64,000 bases of DNA from JAUXFS01 sp963772635 (GTDB taxonomy: Bacteria; Pseudomonadota; Alphaproteobacteria; Rhodospirillales; Defluviicoccaceae). The stretch covers positions 83,880 through 147,879 of the forward strand of contig CAVYYK010000061.1 of the NCBI GenBank assembly GCA_963772635.1, read 5' to 3'. This document shows positions 19,186-28,006 of this stretch, one piece after another. Both the position numbers and the translations under genes were made by a program. The stretch's first letter is position 1. Every line of letters starts with the position of its first letter. Below the pieces are notes generated by a model. It was not told the origin of the DNA. It did not search any database and was given only the letters and a program-made list of their open reading frames with translations.

Positions 19186-21194
19186 TGTTCGACAAGATCC
19201 TGATCGCCAACCGGGGCGAGATCGCCTGCCGGGTCATCCGCACCGCCAAGCGCCTCGGCGTACAGACCGTCGCCGTCTACTCCGAGGCCGACGCCGGCGC
19301 CCTGCACGTGGCGATGGCCGACGAGGCCTACTGCATCGGGCCGGCCGAAGCGCGGGAGAGTTACCTGAATATCGACAAGGTGCTGGCGGTGGCCGTATGG
19401 AGCGGCGCCCAGGGCATCCATCCCGGCTACGGCTTCCTGTCCGAGAACGCCGCCTTCGCCGAGACTTGCGCGGAACGCGGGTTCATCTTCATCGGCCCGC
19501 CGCCGGCGGCGATCCGGGCGATGGGCTCGAAGACGGCGGCCAAGGCGATCATGGAGACGGCGAGGGTGCCGGTGGTCCCCGGCTACCACGGCGAGTCCCA
19601 GGACCTGGCCGTGCTCACCCACGCCGCCGAGGAGATCGGCTTTCCGGCGCTGATCAAGGCGGCGGCCGGCGGCGGCGGCCGCGGCATGCGGGTGGTCGAG
19701 AAGGCGGGCGATCTGGAGGCGGCGATCGAGTCTGCCCGGCGCGAGGCCACGGCCGCCTTCTCCGACGGCACGCTGCTGATCGAGAAGTACCTGGCCCGGC
19801 CGCGCCACGTCGAGGTCCAGGTGTTCGCCGACCGCCTCGGCGGCGCCGTCCATCTGTTCGAGCGCGACTGCTCGGTGCAGCGCCGCCACCAGAAGATCAT
19901 CGAGGAGGCGCCGGCCCCCGGCGTCGACGCGGCGCTGCGCCGGCGGCTCGGCGAGGCGGCGGTGGCGGCGGCCCAGGCGATCGGCTACGAGGGCGCCGGC
20001 ACCGTCGAGTTCCTGCTCGACGAGGACGGCAGCTTCTACTTCATGGAGATGAACACCCGCCTGCAGGTCGAGCATCCGGTGACCGAGATGATCACCGGCC
20101 TCGACCTGGTCGAATGGCAGTTCCGCGCCGCCCTCGGCCAGCCGCTGCCGCTCGCCCAGGACGACCTGGCGATCAACGGCCACGCCTTCGAGGCGCGGAT
20201 CTACGCCGAGGACCCGGGCCGCGACTTCCTGCCCGCCGCCGGCACGCTGCGCCACTTGCGCTACCCGTCCGTGAGCCCGCACGTGCGCATCGACGGCGGG
20301 GTCCGCGAGGGCGACGCGGTCGGCGTCGACTACGACCCGCTGATCGCCAAGCTGATCGTCTGGGACGCGGACCGCGACGCGGCGCTGACCCGATTGCGCC
20401 GGGCCTTGGCCGAGGTGCAGGTGGTCGGGCCGGCGACCAACGTCGATTTCCTCTCCGCCGTCGCCGGCCATCCGGCGTTCGCCGCCGGCGACGTCCATAC
20501 CGGGTTCATCGGCCAGCACCGCGCCGAGCTGTTCCCCGAGCGGCAGCCGCCTTCGGACCGGATGCTGTCGCTGGCGTGTCTCGACGTGCTGATCCGCCGC
20601 GACGAGGAGGCGCGCGCCGCCGCCCGGCGCTCGCTCGACCCGTTCTCGCCGTGGCACTCCACCGACGGCTGGCGGCTCAACGACGACAACTACCATAAGC
20701 TGACCTTCCGCGACGGCGACGACAGGATCGACTTGACCATCCACTACCGCCCCGACGGGATCCTCCTCGAGCTTCCGGGCGGGGCCGAGCCGGTGAGCGC
20801 CGCCGGCGAGATCGACGCCGCCGGCGACCTGATCGCCAACCTCGGCGGGGTGCGGATCAAGGCGACCGTGGTCCGCCACGGCGACGACCTGACGATCATC
20901 TGCGGCGGCGCCAGCCACCGGTTGGTGCTCGACGATCCCGCCGCCCGCGCCGGCCTGCAAGAGGCCAAGAGCGGCTCGCTGACCGCGCCGATGCCGGGCA
21001 AGGTGGTGGCGATCAACGTCAAGCCCGGCGACGCGGTCAAGCGCGGGGCGACGCTGATGGTGATGGTGGCGATGAAGATGGAGCACGCCGTCACCGCCCC
21101 CACCGACGGCACCGTCGCCAAGGTCCACTACGACGTCGGCGAACAGGTCGAGGAGGGCGCGGTGCTGGTGTCGTTCGAGGACGAAGGCGGGTGA
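19185..21194 (+). CDS. liuD: 3-methylcrotonyl-CoA carboxylase, biotin carboxylase/BCCP (alpha) subunit
   Basis: 669 residues. Biotin carboxylase domain: KILIANRGEIACRVIRT at the front, ATP-grasp GGGGRGMRVV, YLARPRHVEVQVF, ERDCSVQRRHQKIIEEAP and EMNTRLQVEHPVTEMITG. After a linker domain the C-terminus is a biotinyl carrier domain with the attachment lysine in VAMKMEH (about residue 630). Together with LiuB it forms the biotin-dependent carboxylase. A frame is open upstream, but the ATG overlapping the liuC stop is the clear start. Confidence 0.95.
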   Translation: MFDKILIANRGEIACRVIRTAKRLGVQTVAVYSEADAGALHVAMADEAYCIGPAEARESYLNIDKVLAVAVWSGAQGIHPGYGFLSENAAFAETCAERGFIFIGPPPAAIRAMGSKTAAKAIMETARVPVVPGYHGESQDLAVLTHAAEEIGFPALIKAAAGGGGRGMRVVEKAGDLEAAIESARREATAAFSDGTLLIEKYLARPRHVEVQVFADRLGGAVHLFERDCSVQRRHQKIIEEAPAPGVDAALRRRLGEAAVAAAQAIGYEGAGTVEFLLDEDGSFYFMEMNTRLQVEHPVTEMITGLDLVEWQFRAALGQPLPLAQDDLAINGHAFEARIYAEDPGRDFLPAAGTLRHLRYPSVSPHVRIDGGVREGDAVGVDYDPLIAKLIVWDADRDAALTRLRRALAEVQVVGPATNVDFLSAVAGHPAFAAGDVHTGFIGQHRAELFPERQPPSDRMLSLACLDVLIRRDEEARAAARRSLDPFSPWHSTDGWRLNDDNYHKLTFRDGDDRIDLTIHYRPDGILLELPGGAEPVSAAGEIDAAGDLIANLGGVRIKATVVRHGDDLTIICGGASHRLVLDDPAARAGLQEAKSGSLTAPMPGKVVAINVKPGDAVKRGATLMVMVAMKMEHAVTAPTDGTVAKVHYDVGEQVEEGAVLVSFEDEGG

Positions 21195-21376
21195 GGCCGG
21201 AAGGTGTCAGGGATCGGGTATGCGGGCGAGGCCCCCCTGACTCCTCGCCCCCGATCAGGGATCAGGGTCAGGGAGCGGGTATCCCAGAGATCAGAGAGTC
21301 GCGCCCTCACCTTCCCACCGCCTCGGCGCGGCGCCTGGCTCTCCCGCGACGGGAGACGATTGGCGCCATCGTCTCG

Positions 21377-21880
21377 GCATAACTCGTTGATTTTCAAACG
21401 TTTCTGAATACCCTAGCGCATTCCTGCGGAAATTCTTGACGATATCGCGCCCGAGAAATCGGCTAAGCCCTTGAAAACAAACGATCCGGAAAAATGTCGA
21501 AATCATCGTCAAAACTCGTCAAAACTCGTCAAAACGTGGTGTAACCCGTTGATTTATATGATTTACAATAACCCTTCGTTTCGTTGACGCAACGGCTGCA
21601 ACGCCTTGATTCAAAACGAAATTTACCCCGAAGCACCGTTGCGCTCCGGCAACGAACATCGTCAAAACTCGTCAAAACTCGTCAAAACCGAGAAAAGACG
21701 TTTGATTACAATCGGTTGTAAAATTGATATCCGCCGGGACACAACCCGGCGGACACCCGTCACATCTCGCCGGCCCGGCGGCTTGCGTCAACGCTTCCAC
21801 GATTTCAAAGAGCCTTTTCTCCATAGATATCCCGTCACCGGCCCAAAAACAAGGAATATTATCCTTCAGCGATCACCCAC
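21377..21880. repeat. Iteron-like dispersed element, copy 1
   Basis: AT-richer, gene-free stretch in the 21195-21904 gap. It carries two clusters of three 10-bp direct repeats, CTCGTCAAAA, at 21507-21535 and 21660-21688, 153 bp apart. Between them are spaced words TAACCCGTTGATTT, AATAACCCTTCG and CGCAACG. A 9-bp perfect hairpin TCCGCCGGG/CCCGGCGGA lies at 21730-21753 (6-nt loop, no T run). Much of the element, including a shared CAAGGAATATTATCCTT-like end, aligns with a second copy at 53870-54292. No coding potential seen. Confidence 0.8.
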
Positions 21881-21904
21881 AGCGGCGGATCGATGGGGCG
21901 CCCG

Positions 21905-22243
21905 TTACCCGTAGCTGAACATCTCGACCAGGACGCCGGCGACATCGCGGGCGCGGGGCTCGGGCAGGCGGCCGAGTTTGCGGGCGAGGCGCGACTTGTC
22001 GATCGTGCGGATCTGGTCGAGGACCACCTGGCCCTTGATCCGCTGAAAGGTCAGATCGACCCGGGTCGGATATCGGCGCCGCCTCGAGGTCATCGGCGCG
22101 ACGATGACGGTGCGGATGTGCCGGTTCATTTCGTCGGGCGAGACAACGACGCACGGCCGCGTCTTGGTGATCTCCGAACCCTGCGTCGGGTCCAGATTGA
22201 CCAGCCAGACGTCGAACCGCCGGACATCCGCTACCACCGCCAC
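21905..22243 (-). CDS. PemK/MazF family endoribonuclease toxin
   Basis: 112 residues, GTG start at 22243. The MazF fold signatures are all present: RRFDVWLVNLDPTQGSE (residues 8-24), KTRPCVVVSPDEMN, VIVAPMTSRRRRYPTRV and GQVVLDQIRTIDKSRL. Expected to cleave mRNA at short sequence motifs. It overlaps the antitoxin gene by 13 bp and is transcribed from the promoter described at 22499-22535. Lies directly next to the iteron-like element. Confidence 0.92.
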   Translation of the reverse strand: MAVVADVRRFDVWLVNLDPTQGSEITKTRPCVVVSPDEMNRHIRTVIVAPMTSRRRRYPTRVDLTFQRIKGQVVLDQIRTIDKSRLARKLGRLPEPRARDVAGVLVEMFSYG

Positions 22244-22482
22244 TCCCTCTCGTCCCAGTCATGCCGCAGAGGCTCGGGAACGAGCGGGGCGTCGTCGCCA
22301 GCATCCGCCATCTCTGCAAACGCCTCGTCCCAACCCTGCCGCAGCTTGCCGACCGGGGCGAGCACGACCACACCGTCGCCGACGCCGAGCTCGACCTCAT
22401 CGCCGAACCCGCACGTCTCGATGATCGACCGCGGAATCCGAATGCCCTTCGAATTGCCGATGGAAACCAGCTTCACCTTCAT
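22231..22482 (-). CDS. AbrB/MazE-type antitoxin
   Basis: 83 residues. Swapped-hairpin AbrB domain: VKLVSIGNSKGIRIPRSIIE at the front, then VELGVGDGVVVLAPV. The C-terminal part (WDEAFAEMADAGDD ... HDWDEREWRW) is acidic and aromatic, typical of the toxin-binding tail. The open frame extends to 22626 but ATG 22482 is the family start and lies just downstream of the promoter. Expected to neutralise the toxin and repress its own operon. Confidence 0.92.
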   Translation of the reverse strand: MKVKLVSIGNSKGIRIPRSIIETCGFGDEVELGVGDGVVVLAPVGKLRQGWDEAFAEMADAGDDAPLVPEPLRHDWDEREWRW

Positions 22483-22498
22483 GGTTTGGCTCTCCGAT

Positions 22499-22535
22499 GT
22501 AATTACATTGTAATTACGCAATAGATCTATGTCAA
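22499..22535 (-). promoter_or_regulatory. Promoter and operator of the MazEF-like operon
   Basis: Read on the minus strand, TTGACA (22535-22530), a 17-bp spacer and TACAAT (22512-22507) give a near-consensus sigma-70 promoter. Overlapping the -10 box are two copies of the palindrome GTAATTAC, at 22499-22506 and 22510-22517, separated by 3 bp. They are the likely autorepression operator bound by the AbrB-type antitoxin. Confidence 0.75.
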
Positions 22536-22769
22536 GACTGCGTCGGCAGCGCCGGCGGAGCGCAACGCATGCATAGTCCGGGGTAGGCATTGCCTGGATC
22601 ATTCGGCATATGACGCCGTTGCGCACGCGTCTAACGGTTGCCGTTCAGCGCCGCGCCATCGGCCAATCGGGAAGATCCGGAGACGCTTTACTGAATTTTG
22701 ATCGCGAAATCGGCGTCGCCACAATGATGGGCCGTACCGATTAACCACTCGGCTCACAAAAAGGCAACT
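22536..22769. other. Gene-free interval
   Basis: Between the MazEF promoter and the deaminase fragment. No open frame with family resemblance, no tRNA fold and no clear terminator seen. Confidence 0.4.
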
Positions 22770-23048
22770 CTATGCCGGTGCAGCCCCGCAATAGGTATCA
22801 ACCTTGGCGATGTAGGCGGCCTTGTCGGCTTCGTCGAGAAACGAGGCCTGGAACGAATTGCGGGCGAGGGTGCAGAGGGTTTGGCGGGGGAGGGCGAAGG
22901 CTTCGGCGACCGCCTACGCAGTTCTCGTTGAGATAGCCGCCGAAGTAAGCGGGATCGTCAGGCTTCAGGGTGACGAACAGGCCGCGCTCGATCAGCTCGG
23001 GGAGCGGGTGGTGGGCGAGGTCGGGGACGACGCCGAGGCGGGCTCGAG
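22770..23048 (-). pseudogene. Adenosine/adenine deaminase C-terminal fragment, copy 1
   Basis: Minus-strand sequence closely matching the last 90 or so residues of the deaminase at 26191-27212: HPLPELIERGLFVTLKPDDPAYFGGYLNEN, then after a frame change ALPRQTLCTLARNSFQASFLDEADKAAYIAKVDTYCGAAPA and TAG at 22770-22772 (quoted in pieces of the translation). The N-terminal two thirds, with the zinc ligands, are absent. The break lies just beyond the end of the cytochrome c' gene, at about 23048. Confidence 0.8.
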
Positions 23049-23069
23049 GTTTGTCGTCGCGACCGGCGT

Positions 23070-23501
23070 CTACTCGACGCGGAACGTCGCGTGGCAGGCG
23101 CGGCACTGGGCGGAAATCGCCTGAAGGGCCTCCATCGCCTTTTTCCAGTCGGCCGTCGTCGGCTCGGCCGGAACCGCGTCGGCGACGTCGGCGAATTCGG
23201 CGGCGGCGCGATGCATGCCAAGACCCATCTCGCGGAACTCCAAGGGGAGATAGCGTCCGAACCCGGCGCCCGACCCGGCCACCAATTCCTCGCGCGCGAC
23301 CTTGGCCGCGGCTTTGAAGTCGGCGTTGGCAACCTCCGCCATCACGTCGTCGAGCGCGTCCATGTGATCGCGCATGTGTTCGAGGAACGCCCCCCGCATA
23401 TCGGGAGGAAGCTTGATCGGCGTGCGCGGGTCGTCTTCGGCCGCCGCAACCGTGGCCGCGATCGACACCGCAACCAGCGCAACCATCAGAGAGCGCATCA
23501 T
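23070..23501 (-). CDS. Cytochrome c' (c-prime) family protein
   Basis: 143 residues. Signal peptide (MMRSLMVALVAVSIAATVAAA), then a four-helix cytochrome c' domain: LPPDMRGAFLEHMRDHM, FKAAAKVAREELV, and the heme-attachment motif CRACH near the C-terminus (QCRACHATFRVE). Cytochromes c' are periplasmic and bind NO or CO. Start ATG 23501 (or 23498) follows GGAGGAAAG. The gene sits between two deaminase-tail fragments and is transcribed on its own. Confidence 0.9.
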   Translation of the reverse strand: MMRSLMVALVAVSIAATVAAAEDDPRTPIKLPPDMRGAFLEHMRDHMDALDDVMAEVANADFKAAAKVAREELVAGSGAGFGRYLPLEFREMGLGMHRAAAEFADVADAVPAEPTTADWKKAMEALQAISAQCRACHATFRVE

Positions 23502-23643
23502 CTTTCCTCCTGCAACAGCTATCGACGACTGGGCCGAACCCGCCCGATCATAGCGCATTCTTGGCGAATAGGAGATGCTTTCCGGGAGATCGGGGTTAAC
23601 ATGGGGCCTCAGGTTTTCCGATGACGAAATGGAGGGTGACGTG

Positions 23644-24218
23644 ATGCGAACTTTGTTGAAATCGGCGCTGGTGGCCGTTGCGGCCCTGGTGGCTACGGCC
23701 AACACCGGTTCCGCCCAGGCCCAAGATCTTGTGGGGATGCTCGTTTCGCAACTGGGGGTGACGAGCGAACAGGCGACCGGCGGTGCCGGCGCCATCTTCA
23801 ATTTGGCCAAGGAGCGCCTGGCGCCCGATCAGTTTTCTCAGATTGCCGGACGCGGTGCCGGGAATCGAACTCGATGATGGACGCGGCTCCCACCGCCGCG
23901 GCCGCGAGCGCGGCCGGTGGCGCCACAGGCGGCGTTGCCGATGTGAGCAAGATGACCACCGCCGCCGGCAAATCCGGGGAAGCGACCGGAGGAATGGGTT
24001 CGATGACGGGCATGGCCTCCAAGGCGATGGGAGGCGCACCGAGCGCGACCGAGGGGACCGGCGCCGCGATGGGCAATCTCGGCTCGCTTGCCGGCAGCTT
24101 CGAACAGCTCGGCATGTCCCCCGACATGGTTCAGAAGTTCGTTCCGGTCGTCCTCGACTATGTCAATTCGGAGGGCGGGGCCACCGCGATGAAGCTCCTG
24201 CAAGGAGCCCTGCTTTAG
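23644..24218 (+). CDS. DUF2780 exported protein (two frameshifts)
   Basis: Signal peptide (MRTLLKSALVAVAALVATANTGSA), then the DUF2780 signature: LVGMLVSQLGVTSEQATGG and AGAIFNLAKERLAPDQFSQI. The frame then breaks twice, at about 23846 (one extra G; restores IADAVPGI) and about 23871 (one extra A; restores SMMDAAPT). An Ala/Gly/Met-rich linker follows and then LAGSFEQLGMSPDMVQKFVP with a DYVNSEGG tail. Full protein about 190 residues. Function of the family unknown. Confidence 0.8.
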
Positions 24219-24221
24219 AGC

Positions 24222-24330
24222 CTACGGGGTTGGCTCGTTGTACGACAGCGCCGCCGCTCGATAGGCATTGACCCGGGCGGCGAACGCGGCCCTGTCGGCT
24301 TCGTCGCGAAACGACGCCCGGAGCGGCGAA
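24222..24330 (-). pseudogene. Adenosine/adenine deaminase C-terminal fragment, copy 2
   Basis: Minus strand reads LRASFRDEADRAAFAARVNA then YRAAALSYNEPTP and TAG at 24222-24224. This is the last 33 or so residues of the deaminase (compare FLDAADKAAYVAKVDAYEAA in the full gene). It abuts the stop of the DUF2780 gene by 3 bp. Nothing further upstream of the deaminase frame is recognisable. Confidence 0.72.
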
Positions 24331-24679
24331 GAGATAAGGACTCCCTTGGCCGTCGGCACCGCTGTGGGGCAAATTGTTCGGGAGGAGCCATTTGCCCGAG
24401 ATCGCGACTCGGCGATCGCTGCGCGGATTCACCGGGCGTGCTCACCTCTCAAGCGCACCAGGTAAGTTTCCTTTGGTACAGGGGCAATACCGACGCGTGC
24501 GCGGAATTCCGGAGAATCAAATCCGAGTCCGTCGCCGGGATTTGTGAACCAGATAACATACGACCCCCGGACCGTCGGCTACTCTCCCGATGATGCCTAG
24601 CGCGCGGCTCGGTCCGATCCTGGTGCCAACCATCGATCGGAGACGCGCCGCGCGAAAACACAAACCGATAGGAGAGGTC
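24331..24679. other. Gene-free interval upstream of the unrecognised Cys-rich gene
   Basis: About 350 bp with no family-like open frame. It should hold the promoter of the gene at 24680, but I see no strong -35/-10 pair. Confidence 0.4.
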
Positions 24680-26030
24680 ATGCCTGACAATAACGTTATT
24701 ACCGTAAACGACATTCCGTGCTGCCCCGAGATCACCAAGGAGCCGTGTTGCGAGCGGCTGCAATTCAGCTATCGGCTGCAGAATCGCCTCACCGACATAC
24801 CGGTGGAAGTGATCATCGTCGCCGAGGTGGAGCGGTGCCCGGGGCCGCTGTCCCTGGGGGATGTGGTCTATTCCACGACTTTGCTCCCCGGAGAGAAGGT
24901 GCGGCTGTTTACCGCCACCCGGAACAGCCGTTTCACCTACGACAGCGAGTCCGAGGTCAACTACCGTCACGAACAGGCCTCGGAAGAGACGTTCTACATG
25001 TCGTCGATGGACCGATACATGTCCGACCTTACGGTCCGCGACGAGGCCGAGGCGAATTCGCAAAGCCATTCCGATTTCGAGGTCAATGGCAGTGCGGACT
25101 ACTGGACGATCGGGTTCGCCGGCGGCGGCAGCGCCAGCGTCGACGGTAATTTCAACGGGTCGAGCAGCGCGGATTTCTTGCACGAGCTGTCCCGGCACGC
25201 CGAGGCGTCGCATTCCCGTTCGGTCCAGGCCGTACGCGCCTCGAACTCCATCGCCATCGGCGAAGTCCAGAGCCGCAGCCATGCCGAGGGTGAATCGGAA
25301 AGCGCCTATGAATTCTGCCTCGCGGGTGTTCGAGAACAAGAACCACTGTCATGCGGTCACTTATTTCGCCTATCAGTTGGTGAAGAAACAAACGCTGCGT
25401 TTCTCGATCAAGGCCGTGCTTCGCAGGGTCGTCGACCGGGCCGGCGATACCCGCGTCGACGCCAATCCCGTGCGCCCTGCGTCGAGCGTCGCGGTGATTC
25501 CCGATGGCATTCTCGCGACCAAGGCCAACCGGCTGGAAGTCGAGACGGCCGGCCGCACCAGTGCCGCCGCCTACAAGGCCAATATCATTGGTTCGGGCCA
25601 GACCGCCGGCGGGTTCGGTCTCAGCAATGCGTCTCTCGCCACGGCCACCCGCCTGACACGCACGCTGGACGTGCGCGTCGAGCCAATTCCGGAGGAACAG
25701 CGGAAGAAGGCCCTGCAAGCGGTCGACGCGGACCTCGTGAAGGCCGGGATCATCGACAAGGTCGGGGGCAATGTCTCGCCGAAGCTGCAGGCGGAGCTCG
25801 GCTTCGAGCGGACCACCTGCCTGCCCACCCAGGCGATCATGGTCAAGGGCTGTCTCGACGACTGCAATGTCTGCGAGACGAGCCTGCAGAAATCGATCGA
25901 GCTCGACCTGGTGCACAAGGATCTCGAGAACAAGCTCCTCGAACGCCAGATCGCGCTGCTCGAGAAGAGCCAGGAATACCGCTGCTGTCCGGCCGGAGAG
26001 AAGGAGGAAGACGAAGACGGGGACGCCTGA
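24680..26030 (+). CDS. Unrecognised conserved-looking protein with paired cysteines (frameshifted)
   Basis: About 449 residues after rejoining at about 25315, where one extra G separates the two frames (ESAY joined to NSASRVFENKN). ATG 24680 follows GGAGAGG. No signal peptide. Visible features: DIPCCPEITKEPCCERLQF near the front; LGDVVYSTTLLPGEKVRLFT (about residues 56-75); a Ser/Glu/His-rich middle with SRHAEASHSRSVQAVRAS; a hydrophobic-poor alpha-helical C-terminal part; several cysteines late (ERTTCLPTQ, KGCLDDCNVCETSLQ, YRCCP); and an acidic end (KEEDEDGDA). I do not recognise a named domain. It looks like a cytoplasmic structural or scaffold protein, but that is only an impression. Confidence 0.7.
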
Positions 26031-26054
26031 CGCCGTCACGCGCCCAAGAAAAGA

Positions 26055-26095
26055 GGAAGGCCCCGCACCGCCGGGGCCTTCCGGCTTTGTTCCGA
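26055..26095 (+). terminator. Rho-independent-type terminator
   Basis: Inverted repeat GGAAGGCCCCG / CGGGGCCTTCC (26055-26065 and 26072-26082) with a 6-nt loop, followed by CTTTGTT. The T run is short but the stem is strong. It ends the gene at 24680 and lies about 100 bp before the convergent deaminase stop. Confidence 0.75.
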
Positions 26096-26190
26096 TGACC
26101 GGGTTCATACCGCCGCTAATTGATCGTCTCAAGCTTGGCAAATCGGACAGGGCGGCCGATGTCGTTGGGCCGGATCCAAAGGCGCCATGG

Positions 26191-27212
26191 CTACGCCGGC
26201 GTCGCCGCCTCGTAGGCGTCGACCTTGGCCACATAGGCGGCCTTGTCGGCGGCGTCCAGGAACGACGGCCTCGAAACGAGTTGCGTGCCAGGGTGCAGAG
26301 GGTTTCGCGGGTGAGGGCGAAGGCTTCGGCCACCGCCATGTAATTCTCGTTGAGATAGCCGCCGAAGTAGGCGGGGTCGTCGGAGTTGAGGGTGACGTAC
26401 AGGCCCCGTTCGATCAGCTCGGGGAGGGGATGGCGGGCGATGTCGTCGACGACGCCGAGGCGGACGTTGGAGAGGGGACAGACGGTGAGCGGGATGCGGT
26501 CGCGGGCAAGGCGGGCGACCAGTTCCGGGTCCTCGAGGCAGCGGACGCCGTGGTCGATGCGCTCGGCGTGGAGGACGTCGAGGGCGTGGGTGATGTAGGC
26601 GGCCGGGCCCTCCTCGCCGGCGTGGGCGACGGCGTGGAACCCCACGGCGCGGGCGCGGGCGAAGACGCGGGCAAATCTTTCCGGCGGGTGGCCGCGCTCG
26701 GCGGAGTCGAGGCCGACGCCGAGGATGCGGTCGCGCTGCGGCATCGCCGCCTCAAGGGTGGCGAGGGCGTCGTCTTCGGGGAGGTCTCGGAGGAAACACA
26801 TGATTAGTTGGGCCCTGACGCCGAGCGTGGCGCTTGCGTCGGCGATGGCGCGGTGGAGGCCGTCGATCACCGTCGCCAACGGGACGCCGCGGCGGGTGTG
26901 CGCCTGGGGGTCGAAGAAGATCTCGGCGTAGAGGATGTTGTGTTGTCGCGCCTTCTCCAGGTAGGACCAGGCGAGGTCGTGGAAGTCCTGCTCGCGGATC
27001 AGCACGTTCATGCCCTGATAGTAGAGGTCGAGGAAGCCCTGGAGGTCGTGGAACCGGTAGGCCGCCCGCACCTCCTCGACCGAGGCGTAGGGGAGGGCGA
27101 CGCCGTTCCGTTCGGCCAGCGCGAACATCAACTCCGGCTCCAGCGTGCCCTCGATGTGGAGATGCAACTCGGCCTTGGGCAGGCCGGCGATGAAACCTGG
27201 AAGGTCGGTCAT
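26191..27212 (-). CDS. Adenine/adenosine deaminase (frameshift near C-terminus)
   Basis: About 340 residues. Metal-dependent hydrolase of the adenosine deaminase superfamily. Zinc ligands are in KAELHLHIEGTLEPELMFAL (HxH, residues 14-33), AVAHAGEEGPAAY (about 195), HGVRC and LNSDDPAYFGG (about 280-290). The GTLEPELMF context is that of the fungal-type adenine deaminases rather than E. coli Add, so adenine to hypoxanthine is the likelier reaction, which suits the phosphoribosyltransferase next door. A frame change at about 26270, in NSFR, separates the final 28 residues (FLDAADKAAYVAKVDAYEAA) that end at TAG 26191. Confidence 0.87.
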
Positions 27213-27284
27213 GGTACTCGGAGGATATCTTCGTTTGTCGTCCGTTGGTAGTGTGCCGAGGGACGGAGTATTGTGGGGGCGGCA

Positions 27285-27804
27285 ATGGCGGTGCGAAAGC
27301 TTTTCGACGAGGCGGCGATCGCCGGCCGCGTCCGCGACCTCGCCCGGGAGATCGCCGAGACGTTTCCGCAGGAATTCACCGTCGTCGGCCTGCTCAAGGG
27401 CAGCTTCGTCTTCGTCGCCGATCTCGTCCGGGCGCTGCACCCGCTGGGTCTCGCGCCCCGAGTTCGAGTTCGTCAAGCTGAGCAGTTACGGCTGCGGACG
27501 GGAAAGCTCGGGCGAGATCCGGCTGGTCGGCGATACCCCCGCCGGCATCGACGGCCGCCAGGTGCTGCTGGTCGACGACATCGTCGACACCGGCCACACC
27601 CTCGCCTTCGCCAGGTCGCTGCTGCTGGAGCACGGCGCCGAGCGCATCGTCGCCTGCGCTCTGATCGACAAGCCGAGCCGGCGCGAGGCCGACATCGCCG
27701 CCGACCTGGTCGGGTTCACCGTGCCGGACGTGTTCATCGTCGGCTACGGCATCGACTACGCCGAGCAGTACCGCTATCTGCCCTACCTCGGCACCATCGA
27801 CTGA
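27285..27804 (+). CDS. hpt: Hypoxanthine phosphoribosyltransferase (frameshifted)
   Basis: Makes IMP (or GMP) from the base and PRPP. The front reads RKLFDEAAIAGRVRDLAREI and VVGLLKGSFVFVADLVRAL. After a frame change at about 27455 (one extra C in CCCC; restores GLAPEFEFVKLSSYG) comes the PRPP-binding loop LLVDDIVDTGHTLAFA, then VACALIDKPSRR and FIVGYGIDYAEQYRYLPYLG. About 172 residues, normal size. Start ATG 27285; a GTG at 27273 is possible. Divergent from the adenine deaminase by 72 bp, making a two-step adenine salvage pair. Confidence 0.9.
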
Positions 27805-28006
27805 CCCTCGGCCGCCACACGCTCCGCGGCGTCCGCAACCCCCAGGAGATCTTCACCCTGCCGTCGTAATCGCCGCACCGGCTATCGGTGCTTTGCAGGC
27901 GGCGGCCGATTGGGTATACGGGGCGGCGGCGATGCGCGTCGGCGGGCCGGTCGATTTCCGGTCGCCGGCCTTCCATGCTTGCTACCACCCGAACAAGGAG
28001 ACGAAC

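Noticed and set aside
18888..21128. 746-codon minus-strand frame opposite liuC/liuD
   Set aside because: Composition (Arg/His/Gly/Asp-rich) is that of the antisense of high-GC coding DNA; the plus strand is clearly coding.
21507..21688. CRISPR array suggested by repeated CTCGTCAAAA units
   Set aside because: The repeats are 10 bp, adjacent and without unique spacers of constant size, and no cas genes are near.
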